DNA from: Neoconidiobolus thromboides FSU 785
Lineage: Eukaryota; Entomophthoromycota; Entomophthoromycetes; Entomophthorales; Neoconidiobolaceae
Reading direction: 5' to 3'
NCBI GenBank assembly: GCA_025603075.1
Contig: MU626290.1
Location: 1-64,000 of the forward strand
Length of the DNA: 64,000 nt
Position numbers and translations under genes: made by a program. This document shows, piece after piece, positions 1 to 10,367 of this stretch. The first letter of the stretch is position 1. Each line of letters opens with the position of its first letter. Under the pieces are notes generated by a model that saw only the letters and a list, made by a program, of their open reading frames with translations, was not told where the DNA came from and did no database searches.

Positions 1-156
1 TATTAAATAATTAACTCATATTAATAAAGAACAACATTTGTTCATGTTATTAAGTATATCCTTATACCTTCGAAAGTAATAGCTCAAAAGGTATATAAAC
101 AAATTGAAAGCTAGAAGTAAAAAAATAAAAACAAAAGTAAAAATAAAAGTATTAAA

Positions 157-1942
157 ATGATTTTATACCTTTTAACAACATTCTTCTTATATTACATCTC
201 ACAAGTAAAATAATCGTATATAATAAGAATATAAGGATGATATTAAAATTACCTTTATAGATCGTTTATCAATTATTTTTCAGTAAATTGAAAGATATAC
301 CTGGACCATTGATTTCAGTCCTATTTCCTGGTTACTTTTTTATATTAAGGGTTTTGGGAGTTATGCCATTTATAGTCAATCAATATCATGAGTTGTATGG
401 TCCTGTTATCAGAATAGGTAATATAGTAGCAATATAATAACTAATATAATAACTAATATAATAACTAATACTTATTATAATAGGATGGAATATGGTATTG
501 TTTAGTGACGAGAAAGACGTCAACGAAATTTATAAAAACTATAAATTTAGCAAAAGCGAATTGTATGCAGTATTTGATCCATTAGGAAATACAGTGTTTA
601 ACTGCCGTGATAAAGCATTCCACTTAAAAAGAGTATATTTATATTCCATGAACTAAACTAAATACTAACAATGGTAATAACAATATAGAAGAGAATATTA
701 TTAAAATACCTTAATAATCATTCAATGAAACATATGGAAGAAATAGTTGATAAAAAAATAGCAAAAATAATAACAAAAATACAAAATAATGATTCTAAAA
801 ACGAACTCAATCTAATTAAGTATCTTGAACTTATTGCTTTAGATATTATTTATGAATTATCATTTGGCTGTGATTTTAATTTAATTGAATCTGAAAAATA
901 TCACTACTTGATTAACTTGATTAATGAAAATCATAATAAATTAATGATTTCCAATATTCTACCTAGTTTTGTTAAACCATACTACGATACTAAATCAAAA
1001 TTGTTATTAAAAGTAAGTAATAACTATAACTTATAACAATAATAACAATAATTAAATATCATTATAGACTGCTTCAGAAATTATTGACATTTCATTAAAT
1101 AGCAATAAGAATTCAGATAGCTTACTAAATTATATGATAAAGTGTAATCAAGATGGCTTAATTAGTAAACAAGATATTGTTTCAGAAGCATTAACTCAAA
1201 TGTAATAATTATTCTATAATAGATAACAATAATATAACTAATATGTTCTTTAGTATGGCAGGAAGCGGTACAACTATAAATACATTAATATGGATATTCT
1301 ATTTAATATTAAAAAATGATAAAGTATACACTAAATTAAAACAAGAAATAAACAACAATGAAAACGATAATAATAATTATAGTTCAATCAAAACAAATCA
1401 TCCTTATTTATCTGCAGTTATTTATGAATCAATGAGATTGTATCCAGCTGCTGGTGGTGTTCCTGAAAGAGTAGTTAATGATGATAATGTACATATAAAT
1501 AACATATATCTACCCAAAGGAGTAAATATTTATTATTTTTATTTACTATTTTTATTAATATTATTTATTGTAGACAATAATTGGCTGTAATATTTATTCA
1601 TTGCATAATTTAAGTTCAAAGTGGGAAAATAGCAATGAATTTTTACCTGAAAGGTGGTTAGTTAATAATGAATTTGAATGTAACAATCCCAATTTTTTAC
1701 CTTTCTTGAAAGGTCCAAGAGTTTGTATTGGCAAAAAGTAAATACATCATAGTTTGCAATAATTATAATATTAATTAATATTTTTTAGTTTGGCAATGAT
1801 GGAACTTTATTTAATTATATATCACTTATTAAAACATTTTCCAATGGAATTGAGCGATAAAGATCTAGTTTTATCACCTAGATTTGTTGTTTTAATGGCT
1901 CCACATATTAATAATTTAAATATAAACATGAAAGATTTCTAA
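157..1942 (+). CDS. Cytochrome P450 monooxygenase (8 exons)
   Basis: Heme-thiolate monooxygenase, probably anchored to the ER membrane. Inferred exons are 157-204, 261-417, 484-632, 689-1012, 1068-1201, 1254-1521, 1574-1737 and 1789-1942, giving an open frame of about 465 aa, close to the usual 480-520. The N-terminus MILYLLTTFFLYYIS is a short hydrophobic anchor, followed by the proline hinge KDIPGP. The family motifs appear in order: FHLKR (C-helix), the I-helix oxygen-binding motif MAGSGTT, ExxR (ESMR, K-helix), FLPERW, and the heme loop FLKGPRVCIG with the ligand Cys at about residue 411 (codon at 1724). The intron at 1202-1253 is placed so that the I-helix reads ALTQIMAGSGTT; starting at the ATG at 1243 would read intron sequence. 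I cannot assign the CYP family or substrate. Confidence 0.88.
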
Positions 1943-2045
1943 ACAAAATCATAAATAAAAATAAATTTTAATATCATTATAATTATTTTATTATATATAG
2001 TCAATATATATATTATAAGATTATTAAAAAACTATATTTAATACT

Positions 2046-2855
2046 TTAATACTTTAATACTTTACAACTAGCATTAAACTGTGCTTTGGCCTTTTCAGTA
2101 GAAAGTTTGCTTTGAATCTTTTCGTAATTCTTTTTGTCTTCAACATATACATCAATATGATCGCCTCCAAAAGACCAAGATTTATCAATGATTTTAAAAC
2201 ATCCGTTATGTTTCTTACCATTTGGCAATACTAAATTAGCAAATTCACTAATAAACACATTGGAACCGACTTTATGATCATTAACTGCTACAGATGAGTA
2301 AATCTCCAATAGATCCCCTTTACTTCCAACTGGTTTACTTTTAAAGAAACAATTACACCCACCATCTCCGCAATTGATATATGTGCCATCCCTTAATTTT
2401 CCACTTCCTTCCATATGAACTTGATCCCAATATTCTCGTGATACTCTTGCTAACACACCTCCATCACAATTCTTGATAGCGACTTCACTGCCTAACTTAT
2501 AATCTTTTTCATTGGTAACCCAATAATAAGTAAGCTTTACGGTTTGTCCTTTACCGCTGCCTTTAACAGCATTTATCTCAACTTCATCAGATTCATTCTC
2601 AGAGTCCTCTGATTCTTCTGATTCTTCTGATTCTTTCTTGCCCTTCTTTTTTTTGGATTTTGGTTTTTTGATGCTTTTTTCTTCATTTTCCTCTTCATCC
2701 TCACCACCCATCGATCTACGATAGATGATTGGAGAGTCAGCATTATGGGCCTTGCTTAATGAATGTTGATTATCATTTGGTAAAGTAGCTGCAAGAGCTG
2801 GAGCAACAAATAAACCAGTAAGAGCTAAGCTATAAAGAAATTGTCCAAATTTCAT
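2046..2855 (-). CDS. Secreted 3D-domain (double-psi barrel-like) protein, long form
   Basis: Single-exon gene of 269 aa. Residues 1-22 form a clear signal peptide (hydrophobic run ending APALA). Residues about 48-100 are a Lys/Glu/Ser-rich charged spacer, and the last ~165 residues are a cysteine-containing domain. That domain has six Cys and the sequence NDHKVGSNVFI ... NGCFKIIDKSWSFGGDHIDVYV, which resembles the 3D domain (three conserved Asp, MltA/RlpA-type double-psi barrel). The role is unknown; a cell-wall or secreted binding or lytic function is inferred from the fold. A close paralogue lies divergently at 4805-5413 and lacks the charged spacer. Both genes share the repeated TATTAAAG motif just after or overlapping the stop codon, evidence of recent duplication. 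Confidence 0.75.
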   Translation of the reverse strand: MKFGQFLYSLALTGLFVAPALAATLPNDNQHSLSKAHNADSPIIYRRSMGGEDEEENEEKSIKKPKSKKKKGKKESEESEESEDSENESDEVEINAVKGSGKGQTVKLTYYWVTNEKDYKLGSEVAIKNCDGGVLARVSREYWDQVHMEGSGKLRDGTYINCGDGGCNCFFKSKPVGSKGDLLEIYSSVAVNDHKVGSNVFISEFANLVLPNGKKHNGCFKIIDKSWSFGGDHIDVYVEDKKNYEKIQSKLSTEKAKAQFNASCKVLKY

Positions 2856-2915
2856 AGTAAAGTATTGAAAGAGTTAAAGTAAATAATTGATAATGTTATC
2901 TATTCAAGTTATGTC

Positions 2916-2923
2916 TATTTATA
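2916..2923 (-). promoter_or_regulatory. TATA-like box of the 2855-2046 gene
   Basis: TATAAATA on the minus strand, about 60 bp upstream of the ATG. The paralogue at 4805 has a TATA box at nearly the same distance, which makes a real promoter element more likely than chance in this AT-rich DNA. Confidence 0.4.
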
Positions 2924-3415
2924 CCTTTTTATATTTGTTTTGTTCTAACCTGATTTTTTTGTATATTCCTTTATTTATTTTTATCATTTTATTGCCTTCC
3001 CTTTTTTAATAGATATTTACCTTTTATATTTTAATCAATGAATTTTCTCAAGGTAATGAGCCAAACATGAATTTAATAAATTAAATTTCATTACCAAATT
3101 AAGGGATAGTCAATCACTTTAGAATTTTCTAAATAATAAAAATCAAAATTTAAAAGATTGAGGCTATTTAGTTATAAATTTATTACATTTAAAAATGATA
3201 TATCTATGTTATGAATTACAATATATTCGTTTAAGTATAAGTTTAACTGTATATTAATTCTAAATTAATATGCTCTTAGAATTTATAAAACTTATTATTT
3301 TGAAACTTAATTTTTATATAACTATAAGTTATAAGATTCTTGAGAAAATACCTATATAACTTTAAAAGCCTTTGCCAAGTGTATTTTTTTAAATATAGAG
3401 ACCAAAAGGCTTTAC

Positions 3416-3870
3416 ATTTCATTATTTTAATAAAGGGAGGTCAGGTATAAGATATTAGGGCGTAACAAAATCAAATAACGGGTAGACCTCACAGAAATCA
3501 GTGAAGGCGCCAATTATAGAGCAATTGAAACCAACCATAAAGTTAAGATACCAGAAATTTGACCGTATTGATTTTTTTGTGTGTGATCCAAGTAATAGAG
3601 AATCTGAGTTCAGACAATACAAGGTTCAACAACCAGAGTAGAGGTTGATAGGGATCACTGAGTTTAACTGACTGATAAGTTCGGTATGTGATGAGGAGAT
3701 GAGCAGGAAGATGGAATAGGTTATTCCTACATAGTTTTTGTTATCAGCAGGAGGCTCGTCCGGCCAAAGAGGCAAGTGGTCTTCTAATTGTGTTAGATGA
3801 GAGCGAAGGTTATAGAAGACACAAAGTTTATGTTACTATACTAGGATTTACTAGTTTATTCTTTGATTTG
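3416..3870. other. GC-richer island of unknown origin, possible retroelement remnant
   Basis: This stretch is visibly less AT-rich than everything around it (for example GGAGGCTCGTCCGGCC near 3750) and has no long ORF. It contains an inverted repeat GTCTTCTA...TAGAAGAC near 3779-3825. On the minus strand near 3510 it carries TTGGCGCC, a string resembling the primer-binding site of LTR retrotransposons. No terminal repeats or coding domains could be confirmed. It could be a decayed LTR element, a structured RNA, or horizontally derived DNA. Confidence 0.35.
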
Positions 3871-4738
3871 TTAACTCTGGTTTTCTTTGTTATTTCAAAT
3901 TGTTGTCATTTATACTTCTTTTAATAGTTATAAGGTTTTTACTAGATTTTAAGAGATTTTGGCTTATTTCTAACTCCAAGGTTATAACATGAGCTAACGA
4001 ATTGCTTTAATGTTTGAAAGTATCCTGCATTTTTTATAATGCTAGAAATAAGTTAATGTAAATAACAACTTAAAGAAACCTTAAAAAAGAAATAAGCATT
4101 TTAAAATAAGAAACATCATCTCAAAACAAACAAGTTTAATGTACAAATGATGTATTTCAATTAATTAATTTCTTTAAAAAAAATGTATAAAGATTTATTT
4201 AGATATATGCTTCCATTTTTAATATTTATCCGAAATACTTCAATTTTATTGCTATTTATTTGAATACAATGATAATAAATGATAAAGGTACTAAAATATT
4301 AATATTTAAACACCACTATATATAGTAAAGTGAACTGCTGTACTAAATCTTTATTTAAAAGCAAATAATTTTTCTTAAATTGTACTGGGCGAAAGACTAA
4401 CAATAAGCTTATATATAAATTCCAATAAGATGAAAAGATAAACACATGATCAATTACTGTCACATAATTGTCAAACTGGCTTATAGGTACAGGCACAAGA
4501 GCAACAAAACCATTCTTAAAATAGTATTTAAATTCTTTAAAACAATAAGCACTGTTTTATGATGTAAAAAATCTCTAGGAAGATAGCATTTTTTGATCAA
4601 GTTTATGAGAACATGTTTAAATATCTGTGTGATTTTTCTTTGAATGGTTTATTTACTTTAGTGTAAGCAATAGTAAAAAATAAAGTCAAAAAAGGAAGCC
4701 TATGATGATGTATAAAAAAATAAATTTCAAAAAAGTAG
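3871..4738. other. AT-rich intergenic spacer
   Basis: I see no supported gene here. A 65-codon minus-strand ORF at 4299-4496 has no signal peptide or family resemblance. Confidence 0.5.
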
Positions 4739-4746
4739 TATAAAAG
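4739..4746 (+). promoter_or_regulatory. TATA box of the 4805 gene
   Basis: TATAAAAG lies 59 bp before the second ATG-containing secreted 3D gene, matching the spacing seen at its paralogue. Confidence 0.5.
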
Positions 4747-4804
4747 GGCTCTAAATTCTCAACTACTGATTATAAGTTACTTTAGTAATTTAATAATTTT
4801 TGAT

Positions 4805-5413
4805 ATGAAACTTGTGTATTTCTATAACTTAGCTCTCACTGGATTGTTTATTGCTCCAGCTTTATCCTCTACTTTACCTGAAAATGTTGAATTAAAGGCT
4901 GCTATTAAGGCACAAACTGTAAAGCTTACATATTACTGGGTCGCAGATGAAAACTCTTATCCATTAGGCAGTGAAGTTGCTATCAAGAATTGTAACGGAG
5001 GGGTTCTAGCAAGAGTATCGCGTAAATATTGGGACCAGGTTCATATGGAAGGAAGTGGAAGGTTAAGAGATGGTACATATATTAACTGCGGAAACGATGA
5101 TTGCAGCTGTTTTACTAAAAGCAAGCCAGTTGGAAGCAATGGAGATGAACTACAGATTTATACATCTTTAGCAGTCAATGATCACAAAATTGGCTCTAAA
5201 GTATTCATTAATGACTTTTCTAATTTTAAACTACCAAACGGTAAGAAACATAATGGATGCTTCAAAATTATTGATAAATCTTGGTCTTTTGGAGGTGATC
5301 ATGTTGACCTATATGTTCAAGATGAAAAGAATTACGAGAAAATTCAAGAAACTTTTGATGCTGAAAAAGTTAGTGTACAATTTGAATCCAATTGTAATGT
5401 ATTAAAGTACTAA
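4805..5413 (+). CDS. Secreted 3D-domain protein, short form
   Basis: Single-exon gene of 202 aa. The signal peptide (residues 1-21, ending APALSS) is followed almost directly by the Cys-rich 3D-like domain: VKLTYYW, IKNCNGG, YINCGNDDCSC, NGCFKIIDKSWSFGGDHVD. The domain is highly similar to the one encoded on the opposite strand at 2046-2855, but the Lys/Glu/Ser spacer is absent. All six cysteines and the Asp residues of the 3D motif are retained. The two genes are divergently transcribed, about 1.95 kb apart, with the GC-richer island between them. Product and substrate are unknown; extracellular action is inferred from the signal peptide. Confidence 0.75.
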   Translation: MKLVYFYNLALTGLFIAPALSSTLPENVELKAAIKAQTVKLTYYWVADENSYPLGSEVAIKNCNGGVLARVSRKYWDQVHMEGSGRLRDGTYINCGNDDCSCFTKSKPVGSNGDELQIYTSLAVNDHKIGSKVFINDFSNFKLPNGKKHNGCFKIIDKSWSFGGDHVDLYVQDEKNYEKIQETFDAEKVSVQFESNCNVLKY

Positions 5414-6135
5414 AGTATTAAAGTATTAAATAAAGTACATTAATGAAATTACGATATATGTATTGCTATACACAACAAAGTAATAAACATTTTTCTATAA
5501 GATCATTTTTCTATTTGAACCTACTTAACTATTGCATATAGCTTTGAAGTCATACTTGTTAGAAGATTTTCATATAAAAGAGTTAACTGCAATATACATA
5601 GTTTCTATTATTTGGCAGTTCAAAAGTATTTAGTGAAAATACTGGGGCTTTAGGGGTAAACTTTGCGAATGCAAAAGTATCAATATTAAATGCCATAGAA
5701 AATATTTCTATTAGTATTAATTTAGAGCTAACATAATAGTTTTTAAAATCTATAAAGTTTGGTAACGTTCAATTTTAACCAGAGATAATAGCTATAATTA
5801 AAATGATAAGTAAACTAGTTGATGCTACTATAAGATAGTATTAATAAAGCACAATAAATTACTTTGCTTATTTAACTTAAATTAATTTGAGCTACTACAA
5901 CCTTTGTAAAATGTTTCGATTTTACCTATTAAGCAGCTTTTATTAAAACTAATAAACAATATCACTTTTTTAATAGAACAAAACAATTTGTTAGCACCTA
6001 TATTAGAATATTCTACATGTAAAATATAGGCAAAGGATAAATTTCAAAAAATAAAATTTTCTATTTAGTCAAAATAGAATATATTTGTTTGATTTTTCAT
6101 AGAATTCAGGAACATAATAAAAACGTTATAAAACA
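5414..6135. other. Intergenic spacer without recognisable features
   Basis: AT-rich sequence with stops in all frames and no motif I could support. Confidence 0.5.
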
Positions 6136-6237
6136 ATACGAGGATGTGTTTTTTTGTTTAAGAACTTTACTAATAATCTTTCCACTCAAATAACGCCTAA
6201 AAAATGAAGTAGTGAAATCAAAAAAACATTCACATAT
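6136..6237 (-). mobile_element. MITE-like element, copy 1 (reverse)
   Basis: A ~105-bp element, degenerate at its ends (CGAGGATGTG ... ACATTCACATA), whose core reads as the reverse complement of copies 2, 5 and 9. It abuts the 5' end of the 3D-domain pseudogene. Confidence 0.7.
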
Positions 6238-6830
6238 GTTTCCCGTAGAGCAACCCCGTCAATAAATGGATCTACAGACACTTATCTTGAAAGTCTAGCA
6301 AGTAAGCTTACACATTACTGGATTGTTGATGGAGCTAAATCTTCTCTTGGAGAGGAAGTAGGGGTATATAATTATAATAGTGGAGTTATTTCTAAGGTTA
6401 GTCAGACATACTGGGATGAAATTCATATCGAAGGAAACAATATTCTTCGTGATAGAAGAACGATCAATTGCCACGACCATAGTTGAAACTGCTTTTTCGA
6501 ATCAAAAGCTATTGGCTTAAATGGGGATGAACTTGAAGTTTGTGTTTATATTACAGTAAATGACCGTGATATCGAGACCAAAGTTTACTTAAAGGAGTTA
6601 GATAGTTAAGCCTACCAAATGAAGAAGTTCACAATGGACGTACTGAAATCACTAACAAATCTTGGTCTTTTAATGGTGATCATGTAAGTGTCTATTCTCA
6701 AGACAAAGAACACTACGAGATTATTATGAAAGTATACTCCGATAAATATGTCAGCACAACCTATAATTCCTCCTGTGAGATTTCAAATATGGTTAAACAA
6801 AATGTTTTATTTTTTCGATCAAAAATTTAG
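6238..6830 (+). pseudogene. Decayed 3D-domain secreted protein
   Basis: Translation from about 6250 gives ATPSINGS...LASKLTHYWIVD and continues collinearly with the intact paralogues (SQTYWDEIHIEG, LRDRRTINC, LNGDELEV, NKSWSFNGDHVSVYSQDK). It is broken by an in-frame TGA at about 6484 and by a frameshift/stop near 6606-6612. The signal peptide is missing because the sequence starts directly after a MITE-like element. The conserved Cys of the NGCF motif is Arg (HNGR). An antisense 61-codon ORF at 6295-6480 is only a shadow. This is a third, dead member of the local family. Confidence 0.85.
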
Positions 6831-6842
6831 TATACTTTTTCA

Positions 6843-6952
6843 ATATATTGGGGTGTTTTTTGGCTTCATTACTTTTTTCATCTTTTAAGCGCTATTTGAG
6901 TGGAAAGATTGTTAGTAAAATTCTCAAATAAAAATATATATTTCCATATATT
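6843..6952 (+). mobile_element. MITE-like element, copy 2 (forward)
   Basis: Ends ATTGGGGTGT ... ATTTCCATATA, with the family core CTATTTGAGTGGAAAG and GTTAGTAAAATTCT. Together with copy 1 it brackets the pseudogene in opposite orientation. Confidence 0.8.
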
Positions 6953-7295
6953 ATAAATTAGTTATGGTAGATTAGTACTTATAGTAAGCTTTTGGGCAAT
7001 AGAAATAAATTGAACAAAAAGTATTTGAAGTTTTTAAAACCCTATACATATAAATCTCACGTATAACAAAAAAAAAGTAAAGATAAATTTAATAAATACA
7101 ACCATATGATTTCTAGACTTTTAAACATAATAAGTAAATTTAGTTTTAATAAAATAATTCAACTAATAGTTCTAAAACTATTGAGTTTAGTATGGATGAA
7201 TTTCTATTATTTATTTGTTATAGATGCACTATCTCTTTTATCTTTATCTTTAGCATGATCCTCGTCCTTGACTTTTTTATATTTGGTATGTACTC

Positions 7296-7511
7296 TTAAC
7301 TGCTTTCTTTTGGATCAGTTATTTCATAATATGACCTTCTAAAAAACGATTCAGATATATCTTCGATGTCCTTGAATGTTGTCTTTCCTATACTTCTCTC
7401 TAAAGACTGACCGGGTCCTGGAAGAATATAGCCGTCATCCGAGCTGCAGCTTTTGGCATTTACTAAAAAGCCATAGACAACTAAAATAAGCGATGAGTTT
7501 ATAAATTTCAT
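7296..7511 (-). CDS. Possible small secreted protein
   Basis: A 71-codon ORF if started at the second Met (MKFINSS...). The first ~19 residues are hydrophobic and look like a signal peptide ending near NAKS. The remainder is short and charged (SLERSIGKTTFKDIEDIS) with one Cys. The upstream in-frame Met at 7562 would bury the signal peptide, so I prefer the inner start. No family is recognised, and an ORF of this length could arise by chance. Confidence 0.35.
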   Translation of the reverse strand: MKFINSSLILVVYGFLVNAKSCSSDDGYILPGPGQSLERSIGKTTFKDIEDISESFFRRSYYEITDPKESS

Positions 7512-7562
7512 ACTAAATGAATTTAAAAAAATATAATAATCGCTTAATGTAAGATCTATCAA

Positions 7563-8663
7563 TATAAATATAGTTCTTTAGGTTCTTGGTTCCTCTAAAG
7601 TTCAAAACTATATATATTAATTAGCTGCCTTTGAGTAACAAGTCATATATAATTAATAAACATCAATATGAGTATAATGCTTAAGAACAATTCTCATTTA
7701 AAGTATGCTTGATTCCTTTTTTTTTGAAAAACTTAGAGTAATGCTTTAAGTAAATTAGTTAAAAATAAATAAACCTTGCTTTATATACTTTTACCATTGT
7801 TTATATGTATAGTTTATTATTTAAATTTGATACAAAGTCAATAAAATGTTTAAACCTTGTCATTAAAAATTAAGTATAACTAAGTTAAAATTTTTAGATA
7901 TAAAGTTGCCTAAAAATTCTATAATAATTTAATGATTTTTTAATTACTTAACAGAACTTTATGAAATATGACAATATGACAAAATGATATTAAATTACGA
8001 TATTATTAAATTTTATAGTTTCGTTAACTACTTGAAAAATTATTAGGAACTCTTTAGATACCCTCTTATTTTATTATACAAAGCTGAATATATATGAAAA
8101 GGAAGCTTATGTTTAAAGATATATAATTAAGCTATTAATTATCAAAAAATTTTAGTTTAATATTAAAAAAAGCTATCTGAAACATTTTCAAAAACAAAAA
8201 AGTAGGGATTTTTTAGTGAAGGTTTAAAAAATCCATATTCTTTTAATTATATCAAAATTTTTATACATAAAAATCCAAAAAAACATTACTAAAAAAGTGT
8301 TTCTCAAGGGCTATTATCATATATAATTTGATATTTTTCGAAGGTCAAATGACTTGGTAATAAAATAATGTTTAAAACTACTCCAGGAGCTAATTTTTGA
8401 AAAATTCAAAGTCAATTCAATTTTATAATGTTTTCATACTCATAAAAGAATAAAAAGATCTATATTATACTATATTTTTGCATCATTTGACTATTTGATT
8501 TTTTTTAAAATTCTACAATTAATAAGTAACCTTATAATAAAAAAGCCTGAAGGACAATACTTAATTCAAGATTACTAAGATAGAACAACAAAAAAATAAC
8601 TAAAAGCATGCTATTCAAATTTAAGCTTAAAGGTATAGCCACTAAACAATTTACAACGTTATA
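7563..8663. other. Intergenic, no supported gene
   Basis: Very AT-rich. The minus-strand ORF at 8532-8714 ends inside a transposon copy and is not a gene. Confidence 0.5.
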
Positions 8664-8771
8664 CACATGGGGATGTATTTTTGTGTTTAAGAATTTTACT
8701 AACAGCTTTCTCACTCAAGTAGTGCTTAAAAGTGGAAAAAGTAACAAAGCCAAAAAAACACCCCCATATAT
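8664..8771 (-). mobile_element. MITE-like element, copy 3 (reverse)
   Basis: Well-preserved ends CATGGGGATGT ... ACACCCCCATATA around the reversed family core (ACTCAAGTAGTGCTTAAAAG). Confidence 0.85.
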
Positions 8772-9022
8772 TATTTAAATAAATGGTAAATGTTTTTTAA
8801 CAATAATTATTAACAATTGGTAATTAACTATATGTATCGCACCAAAATTTAGTTAAGAAACATTTATAAAAAATTAAAGTAATTGGTTGTTCAAAGAAAA
8901 AAGGCCTAAATGATTACCAATAATTGTATATTTTGTTTATCAATCAATATAAACTTTTTAGAAAATACTACTATTGAAAAAATAATTGCTAATTTCATGT
9001 AGAATTTTATTTTCAATTTAAC

Positions 9023-9129
9023 ATTTGGGGATGTATTTTTAGGTTTAAGAATTTTACTAATAAAATTTCCACTCAAATAGTGTTTAAAAGATAGAAAAAG
9101 TGATGAAGCCAAAAAAAACATTCCCATTT
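9023..9129 (-). mobile_element. MITE-like element, copy 4 (reverse)
   Basis: Ends TTTGGGGATGT ... ACATTCCCA, with reversed core CCACTCAAATAGTG. It lies about 250 bp from copy 3. Confidence 0.85.
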
Positions 9130-9243
9130 AATCTAAGAATATGATAAAAATAACTTACCAGGATTATCAATGCAATAGTAACATTAACTATCTTTTAGAA
9201 TATATACAACTGAAATAACAATAAGGTATTTTTTTAAAAGGAC

Positions 9244-9356
9244 TATATGAGAGTGTTTTTTGGCTTTGTCACTTTTTTCACTTTTAAGCACTACTTGAGT
9301 GGGGAGAGACTATCTCTATGAGTAAAATTCTCAAATAAAAAATACATCTCCATACA
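9244..9356 (+). mobile_element. MITE-like element, copy 5 (forward)
   Basis: Ends TATATGAGAGTGT ... ACATCTCCATA. It has a small extra insertion (AGAGACTATCTCT, itself near-palindromic) in the middle of the core, unlike the other copies. Confidence 0.8.
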
Positions 9357-9495
9357 ATTTAGATGAAGCTAAATTTTGAGATTTTAAAAATATAATTACT
9401 ACTATCGAACATTTATCGAATCTGCCAATCAAAATACAAAGTTAATATTTAGTGAAATTCAAAAACAATAAAGTAAAAGCAACTTTTTTAAAAAA

Positions 9496-10284
9496 ATGGA
9501 TCAAAAAGTAGAGACAAATGCAAGAGGAATTCCAAAAGCACCCTTTGTGGTAACTAAAACAACTAAAAAAGAATTGCTATATTTTTAACCAACTTAATTA
9601 GGAAGAAGTAGAAGACTATATGTCCGTTGAGGGTAGGAATGCAGACAAAGTACTTAGAGAGTTTTCAGAAGCTATAAGGTATTGGAAAAACAGAGTTTAT
9701 ATTTTGATATATTGATAAGTTTGCTAGTAAGTATCGTTTTATGGAAGCAAATATGCTGCAGCGTAAACAAGGGTTAGATTCAAAGATTCCAGAAATACAA
9801 AAGTCGTTTGATATGGTTAATTATCTTATTGGAAAACAAGTAATTGAATGTTTTTATTTGTAAGTCAAAATTAAAGTTTAAATTTAGGAATCAGATGATA
9901 AAATTAACGTTAATTATGAATTAAATGATACACTATATGCTAAAGCTACAATTGAGCCCACTAATTCTATCTATTTGTGGTTAGGAGTAAATGTCAATTC
10001 GTTGAATAATGAATATATATTTAATCTTTTTAGGCCAATGTTATGGTAGAATACAATTTAGAGGAGGCGCATAGTTTATTAAAAGCCAAACTTGAGCTAG
10101 CTACGCGTTCAAAGGACAATGCAACTCAAGACTTGGAGTTTTTAAGAGAACAAATTACTACCATGGAAGTCAGTAAGTTTTAATTTTAATTTTAATTTAC
10201 TTCAATTAATATTGTTCAAAAGATACTGCTAGAGTTTATAACTGGGATATTATTAAAAGAAGGGAGGCAAAAGCCAAAGCTTAA
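9496..10284 (+). CDS. PAC10: Prefoldin subunit 3 (VBP1/Pac10 family)
   Basis: Alpha-type subunit of the hexameric prefoldin chaperone, which delivers nascent actin and tubulin to CCT/TRiC in the cytosol. Inferred exons are 9496-9549, 9602-9678, 9728-9839, 9888-9986, 10034-10172 and 10223-10284, encoding 180 aa (usual 185-200). The family signature is read directly across exon joins: RGIPKAPFV, KYRFMEANMLQRK, IPEIQKS, ELNDTLYAKA, YLWLGANVMVEY, DLEFLREQITTMEVN and ARVYNWD near the C-terminus. The two ends form the helical coiled coil and the centre the beta hairpins. No single ORF exceeds ~40 codons before stops, so the gene is easy to miss. It is convergent with the malonyl-CoA decarboxylase gene, the stops about 80 bp apart. 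Confidence 0.93.
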
Positions 10285-10367
10285 AAATAAAAAAGTAGAA
10301 GGAAATAGTTTAATAAAGTTAGCAAGAAGTAAACTTGTAAAATTTAAAGTCATGTTTATCCATTTAT

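Noticed and set aside
1243-1254. ATG at 1243 as an independent gene start
   Set aside because: It lies in an intron of the P450 gene; splicing at 1202-1253 restores the I-helix motif.
4299-4496. 65-codon minus-strand ORF
   Set aside because: No family resemblance, no conserved context; length expected by chance.
8532-9127. Minus-strand ORFs at 8532-8714 and 8906-9127
   Set aside because: Both run into MITE-like copies 3 and 4 and share sequence only because those copies do.
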